Below are positions 22,896 to 26,370 of a stretch of DNA of 26,370 nucleotides, piece by piece. The translations under genes were made by a program, and so were the position numbers. The DNA is from a bacterium (lineage in GTDB: Bacteria; DYJV01; JALVYZ01), in contig JALVYZ010000305.1 in the NCBI GenBank assembly GCA_027037705.1, positions 1 through 26,370 on the forward strand. Reading direction: 5' to 3'. The notes beneath the pieces are model-generated. The model searched no databases. It saw nothing but the letters and a program-made list of their open reading frames with translations, and was not told the DNA's origin. Within the stretch, counting starts at the first letter, position 1. Each line of letters begins with the position of its first letter.

Positions 22896-23115
22896 AGGTT
22901 GAAGGCTGAAGGAAAATAGTTTGGAGTCGGGAGTGCGGAGTCGGGAGTAATGAAAAAATGAAAATGCGTAGAAGCGAAAATGCGAAGATGCGGAATTATG
23001 TAAATGCGAAAAAACGTAGATGAGTAGATGCGAAAATAAAAAAATAAGATATATTCTAATTGATGCATGATTCAATTACGCATATACACATATACGCATT
23101 TACCCATCTACGATT
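22890..23115. repeat. Word arrays and second copy of the octamer compound unit
   Basis: The 244-nt gap holds GGTTGAA, GGTTGAA, GGCTGAA (22890-22910), GGAGTCG, GGAGTGC, GGAGTCG, GGAGTAA (22923-22950), nine octads from CGTAGAAG (22967) to CGAAAATA (23038), a core nearly identical to that at 20244-20271, and inverted octads TTACGCAT, ATACACAT, ATACGCAT, TTACCCAT, CTACGATT (23076-23115). The unit 22923-23107 aligns with 20121-20303 with scattered substitutions. No gene is seen in it. Confidence 0.88.
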
Positions 23116-23139
23116 ATAAAATATAAAGGAGGATATAAA

Positions 23140-24798
23140 ATGAGATCAGATTTAATGAAAAAGGGTAAAGAAAGAGCGCCTCATAGATCGTTATTTAAAG
23201 CCACAGGCTTAACTGATGATGAATTAAATAGACCAATAATTGGCATTGCAAATTCTTATACAGAAGCAATTCCTGGACATTTTCATCTTGATAAACTTGT
23301 TGAAGCTGTAAAAGCTGGAATTAGGATGGCTGGTGGGACGCCAGTTGAATTTAATACCATTGGTATTTGTGATGGAATTGCAATGGGACATACTGGAATG
23401 AAATATTCATTGGGTTCAAGAGAGTTAATTGCAGATTCTGTAGAGGTAATGGCAAGTGCTTATGCTTTTGATGGATTAGTATTAATGCCAAACTGTGATA
23501 AAATTATTCCAGGAATGATAATGGGTGCTGCAAGAGTTAACATTCCAACAATTTTAATTAGTGGTGGTCCAATGCTTGCTGGCAACTATAAAGGAAAGGG
23601 CGTGGATTTAATTACTGTATTTGAATGTATTGGAAAAGTTGCGAAGGGAGAAATTACTGAAAATGAATTACTTGAAATTGAAGCATGTGCATGTCCTGGA
23701 GCAGGTTCATGTAGTGGAATGTTTACTGCAAATTCAATGAACTGTTTAAGTGAGGTTCTTGGAATTGCACTTCCAGGTAATGGTACAATTCCAGCAGTAT
23801 ATGCTGAAAGATTGAGACTTGCAAAAATAGCTGGTCAAAAGATTTTAGAATTAATAGAAAAAGATATTAAACCATCTGATATATTAACCCTTGAAGCTTT
23901 TAAAAATGCAATTATTGTTGATATGGCTTTTGGAGGATCAACAAATACATGTCTTCATCTTCCAGCTATTGCTCATGAAGTAGGAATTAATTTAGAGTTA
24001 AAATATTTTGATGAGCTTTCTGAAAAAACTCCTCATTTATGCTTAATGAGCCCAGCTGGTCCAAATCATCTTGAAGATTTATACAAAGCTGGCGGTGTAA
24101 TGGCTATAATGAAAAGACTTGAACCACTTGGAATAATAAACAATGACTGCTTAACAGTAACTGGAAGTACAATTTATGAAAGTTATAAAAATGCAGAGAT
24201 TTATGATGAGGAAGTTATAAGACCATTAGACAATCCTCATCACAAAACAGGTGGATTAACTGTGTTATATGGAAATCTTGCACCTGATGGCTCTGTTGTT
24301 AAAAGTGCAGGAGTTGATGAAAGTATGCTAAAACATGAAGGTCCTGCAAGAATTTTTAATTCTGAGGAAGAAGCTCTTGATGCTATTTTAAATCACAAAA
24401 TTAATAAAGGAGATGTAATTGTAATAAGATATGAAGGACCTAAAGGTGGACCTGGAATGAGAGAGATGCTTGCACCAACATCTGCTATTGCTGGAGTTGG
24501 TCTTGATAAAGATGTTGCTTTAATTACTGATGGTAGATTTTCAGGTGGTACAAGGGGAGCAGCAATAGGTCATGTGTCTCCAGAAGCTGCTGTTGGTGGA
24601 CCAATTGGACTTTTAAAAGAAGGAGATATTATTGAAATTGATATTCCAAATAAAAAGTTAAATGTAAAGTTAAGTGATGAAGAACTTGAAAAAAGAAGAA
24701 AAGAATGGAAAGCACCTGAGCCAAAGATTAAAAAAGGTTACATGTATAGATATGCTCAAAGAGTAAAATCTGCAAATACAGGAGCAATTTTAGAATAA
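23140..24798 (+). CDS. ilvD: Dihydroxy-acid dehydratase
   Basis: Dehydrates 2,3-dihydroxy-isovalerate and -methylvalerate in valine, isoleucine and pantothenate synthesis. The 552-aa protein has [24 protein letters not shown] (77-100), the cluster cysteines Cys119 (PNCDK) and Cys191 ([14 protein letters not shown]), and the C-terminal EGPKGGPGM and [11 protein letters not shown] blocks. At the place where [2Fe-2S] enzymes carry PCN, this one has PGH (45-47), as in E. coli and archaea, which fits the oxygen-sensitive [4Fe-4S] type and an anaerobe. A near-perfect AAAGGAGGAT precedes the ATG. No other ilv genes are adjacent. Confidence 0.97.
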   Translation: MRSDLMKKGKERAPHRSLFKATGLTDDELNRPIIGIANSYTEAIPGHFHLDKLVEAVKAGIRMAGGTPVEFNTIGICDGIAMGHTGMKYSLGSRELIADSVEVMASAYAFDGLVLMPNCDKIIPGMIMGAARVNIPTILISGGPMLAGNYKGKGVDLITVFECIGKVAKGEITENELLEIEACACPGAGSCSGMFTANSMNCLSEVLGIALPGNGTIPAVYAERLRLAKIAGQKILELIEKDIKPSDILTLEAFKNAIIVDMAFGGSTNTCLHLPAIAHEVGINLELKYFDELSEKTPHLCLMSPAGPNHLEDLYKAGGVMAIMKRLEPLGIINNDCLTVTGSTIYESYKNAEIYDEEVIRPLDNPHHKTGGLTVLYGNLAPDGSVVKSAGVDESMLKHEGPARIFNSEEEALDAILNHKINKGDVIVIRYEGPKGGPGMREMLAPTSAIAGVGLDKDVALITDGRFSGGTRGAAIGHVSPEAAVGGPIGLLKEGDIIEIDIPNKKLNVKLSDEELEKRRKEWKAPEPKIKKGYMYRYAQRVKSANTGAILE

Positions 24799-24806
24799 TT
24801 AAATAA

Positions 24807-24989
24807 GGCTGAAGGTGGAAGGTGTCAGCAAAGAACTTAAAATTTTAGGTGCTCTATGGAGCTGAAGTTTGGAGACAATTATGTTATTTGATATTAGTTA
24901 GATGTTAGTTGAGGTTAATTAATGTGAACAATGAACTGTGAATAGTGAATAGAAAGAAGCTAACACTATCACTAACACCAACACTAAAA
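24807..24989. repeat. Mixed word arrays between ilvD and the DUF89 gene
   Basis: The 206-nt gap contains GGCTGAA, GGTGGAA, GGTGTCA heptads (24807-24827), decads of the GTTAGTTGAG type (24893-24922), heptads GTGAACA, ATGAACT, GTGAATA, GTGAATA (24924-24951), and hexads CTAACA, CTATCA, CTAACA, CCAACA, CTAAAA (24960-24989). The stretch 24828-24892 shows nothing clear. The DUF89 ribosome site follows the last hexad. Confidence 0.8.
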
Positions 24990-25004
24990 TAAAGGAAGGA
25001 TTTT

Positions 25005-25859
25005 ATGATTTTAGCTGGATATGAATGCACAGGGTGTTTTGTGCATCAAATCAATAAAGTTATATCAATTGCATGCAAAGATTTTAAAGAAAATGAAAAA
25101 ATTGAAATATTTAAAAAAGCAATAAGATTTTTATCTGAAGTAGATTTTAATGAAACTCCTCCTGAAATAGCAAGGAAACTTTACAATTTTTTGTATAAAA
25201 TTACTCAAAATGTGGATCCTTTTGAGAAAATAAAAGATGAAACAAATAAGATAGCAGAAAATTATGTTAAAAATTTAAGATTAGAAGATATTGATTTACA
25301 TGACTGTATAAAATATGCAGTGGCTGGTAATGTAATTGATTTTGGAATTGCAGGGAATGAATTTGATGTAGAAAAGATAAGAAATTTTAATCTCCAGATT
25401 GACCATTTTAATGAATTTTATACTTTATTAAAAAAGTCTAAAAATCTTCTTTATCTTGTAGATAATTCTGGTGAAATAATTTTTGATAAAATACTTTTAA
25501 AAAAGATAAAGTTTGAATTTCCAGAAATAAAGATTATAGTTGCAGGAAGAGAGTCAAATATCATTAATGACATCACATATAAAGATTTAATAAATCTTGG
25601 ATTTAATTTAGAATTTAATGTAATTTCTACTGGCTATTCTGGGGCGGGTGTATATTTAGATAAATGTTCAGATAATTTTAAAAATATATTTTTTTCATCA
25701 GATGTTATAATTTCAAAAGGGCAGGGTAATTTTGAAACACTTTATGGAGAAAAATCTGTAAATATTTTTTTTGCATTAAAAATAAAATGCAATCATGTTT
25801 CAAATAAAACAAAAATTCCTAAAGGGAGTAATGTTTTTATTTTTAATAAAGTCTCATGA
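25005..25859 (+). CDS. DUF89/ARMT1-family metal-dependent phosphatase-like protein
   Basis: A 284-aa protein of the DUF89 family, damage-control phosphatases related to human ARMT1. The N-terminal helical part begins with Cys8-x2-Cys11 and Gln15, as in archaeal/bacterial short members. The metal site is in YLVDNSGEIIFDKILL (150-165; Asp153, Asn154, Asp161), followed by SKGQGNFETL (237-246). Family members hydrolyse phospho-sugars or other phosphometabolites, but the substrate here is unknown. The ribosome site AGGAAGG is good. The stop overlaps the next ATG (ATGA), so it is co-translated with the mlaF-like gene. Confidence 0.88.
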   Translation: MILAGYECTGCFVHQINKVISIACKDFKENEKIEIFKKAIRFLSEVDFNETPPEIARKLYNFLYKITQNVDPFEKIKDETNKIAENYVKNLRLEDIDLHDCIKYAVAGNVIDFGIAGNEFDVEKIRNFNLQIDHFNEFYTLLKKSKNLLYLVDNSGEIIFDKILLKKIKFEFPEIKIIVAGRESNIINDITYKDLINLGFNLEFNVISTGYSGAGVYLDKCSDNFKNIFFSSDVIISKGQGNFETLYGEKSVNIFFALKIKCNHVSNKTKIPKGSNVFIFNKVS

Positions 25860-26370
25860 TAAAAATTAAAAATTTAAAAAAATCCTTTGGTAAACAGCAG
25901 GTTTTAAAGGGGATTAATTTAGAGGTAAAAGAAGGTAAAATTACCTTTATCATTGGGAAAAGTGGAAGTGGGAAAAGTGTTCTTTTAAAACATATCTTAG
26001 GCTTAATTAAGCCTGATGAAGGAGAAATAATTATTGATGGCAAAGATATTACAAAAATTAATTTAAAAGAGTTAAATAATGTAAGAAAAAAATTTGGAGT
26101 TTTATTTCAGAATGTTGCTCTTTTTGATTCTATGAATGTTTTTGAAAATATAGCTTTTCCTCTTGTTGAACATACAAAATTGTCAAAAAAAGAAATAAAA
26201 GAGAAAGTAACCGAAATACTTAAAATGGTTGAACTTGAAGGAGTTGAAGAAAAGATGCCATCTGAATTAAGTGGTGGAATGCAGAAAAGAGTGGGACTTG
26301 CAAGAGCAATAATATTAGAACCTAAAATATTAATTTTTGATGAACCAACTACTGGGCTTGACCCTGTGAT
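25856..26370 (+). CDS. mlaF: MlaF-like ABC transporter ATPase (5' part)
   Basis: The first 171 codons of an ABC ATPase, cut by the window's right edge. Walker A is GKSGSGKS (34-41), the Q-loop is LFQNVALFDSMNVFENIAFPL, the signature is ELSGGMQKRVGLARAI and Walker B is ILIFDEPTTGLDP. The SVLLKHILGL segment, the DSMNVFENIAFPL block and the SGGMQKR signature are those of the MlaF/Mkl group, which powers phospholipid transport between inner and outer membrane with MlaE and MlaD. The ATG overlaps the DUF89 stop. Permease and MCE-domain genes should follow outside the window. Confidence 0.92.
   Translation, partial: MIKIKNLKKSFGKQQVLKGINLEVKEGKITFIIGKSGSGKSVLLKHILGLIKPDEGEIIIDGKDITKINLKELNNVRKKFGVLFQNVALFDSMNVFENIAFPLVEHTKLSKKEIKEKVTEILKMVELEGVEEKMPSELSGGMQKRVGLARAIILEPKILIFDEPTTGLDPV

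Noticed and set aside
22754-23075. Open frames on the minus strand across the octamer unit (also 20074-20295)
   Set aside because: They read through tandem octads and give repetitive peptides with an 8-residue echo. There is no ribosome site, they overlap pyrF, and the similarity between the two is due to the DNA repeat, not to a protein.
20121-23115. Composite transposon bounded by the two octamer units
   Set aside because: The units are in direct orientation, no transposase lies between them, and no target-site duplications are visible.

Overview
The window is strongly AT-rich and gene-dense. It comes from a Gram-negative bacterium: there is an outer-membrane beta-barrel with a signal peptide, a lipid phosphoethanolamine transferase, an MlaF-type ATPase and a periplasmic lipoprotein chaperone. 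CooC (CO dehydrogenase nickel maturation), a HgdB/BcrC-type Fe-S protein, the E. coli-like (PGH-motif) IlvD and a UbiD-type decarboxylase point to an anaerobe. The mix of archaeal-type pyruvoyl arginine decarboxylase, DUF3141, DUF3786 and QueH suggests a deep-branching anaerobic lineage (Thermodesulfobacteriota/Deferribacterota-like). I cannot name the phylum from sequence alone. I saw no transposase, CRISPR array, rRNA or tRNA.

Layout. 1-1961 (minus): zinc-ribbon protein, ssb, DUF167, FmdB-type zinc ribbon, DUF3786. 2040-4977: a membrane-anchored hypothetical, a large DUF3141 alpha/beta-hydrolase (minus) and a divergent unknown 148-aa protein. 5099-10160 (minus): a seven-gene polyamine operon speD-pdaD-speE-speB-dksA-aminopeptidase-miaA, behind a leader with a good sigma70 promoter and an intrinsic-terminator hairpin. 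10351-16719 (minus): comM, a porin-like protein with duplicated promoters, queH, cooC, and an eptA-like gene. 16737-20039 (plus): fetB-like, ubiD-like and cation diffusion facilitator genes, overlapping. 20384-22895 (plus): PpiC/SurA-like lipoprotein, HgdB-like protein, pyrF. 23140-26370 (plus): ilvD, DUF89 protein, and the start of mlaF, cut by the window edge.

The polyamine operon holds a whole route: arginine to agmatine (PdaD), agmatine to putrescine (SpeB), decarboxylated SAM (SpeD), and aminopropyl transfer to spermidine (SpeE).

The most unusual feature lies between the genes. Several intergenic gaps are built from degenerate tandem 'words' with strict periods of 6, 7, 8 and about 10 nt. 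The same word families recur at distant gaps on either strand, often start exactly at a stop codon, and in two places form a near-identical ~195-nt compound unit whose octamer arms are inverted. The second unusual feature is the speD leader, a candidate cis-regulatory attenuator.
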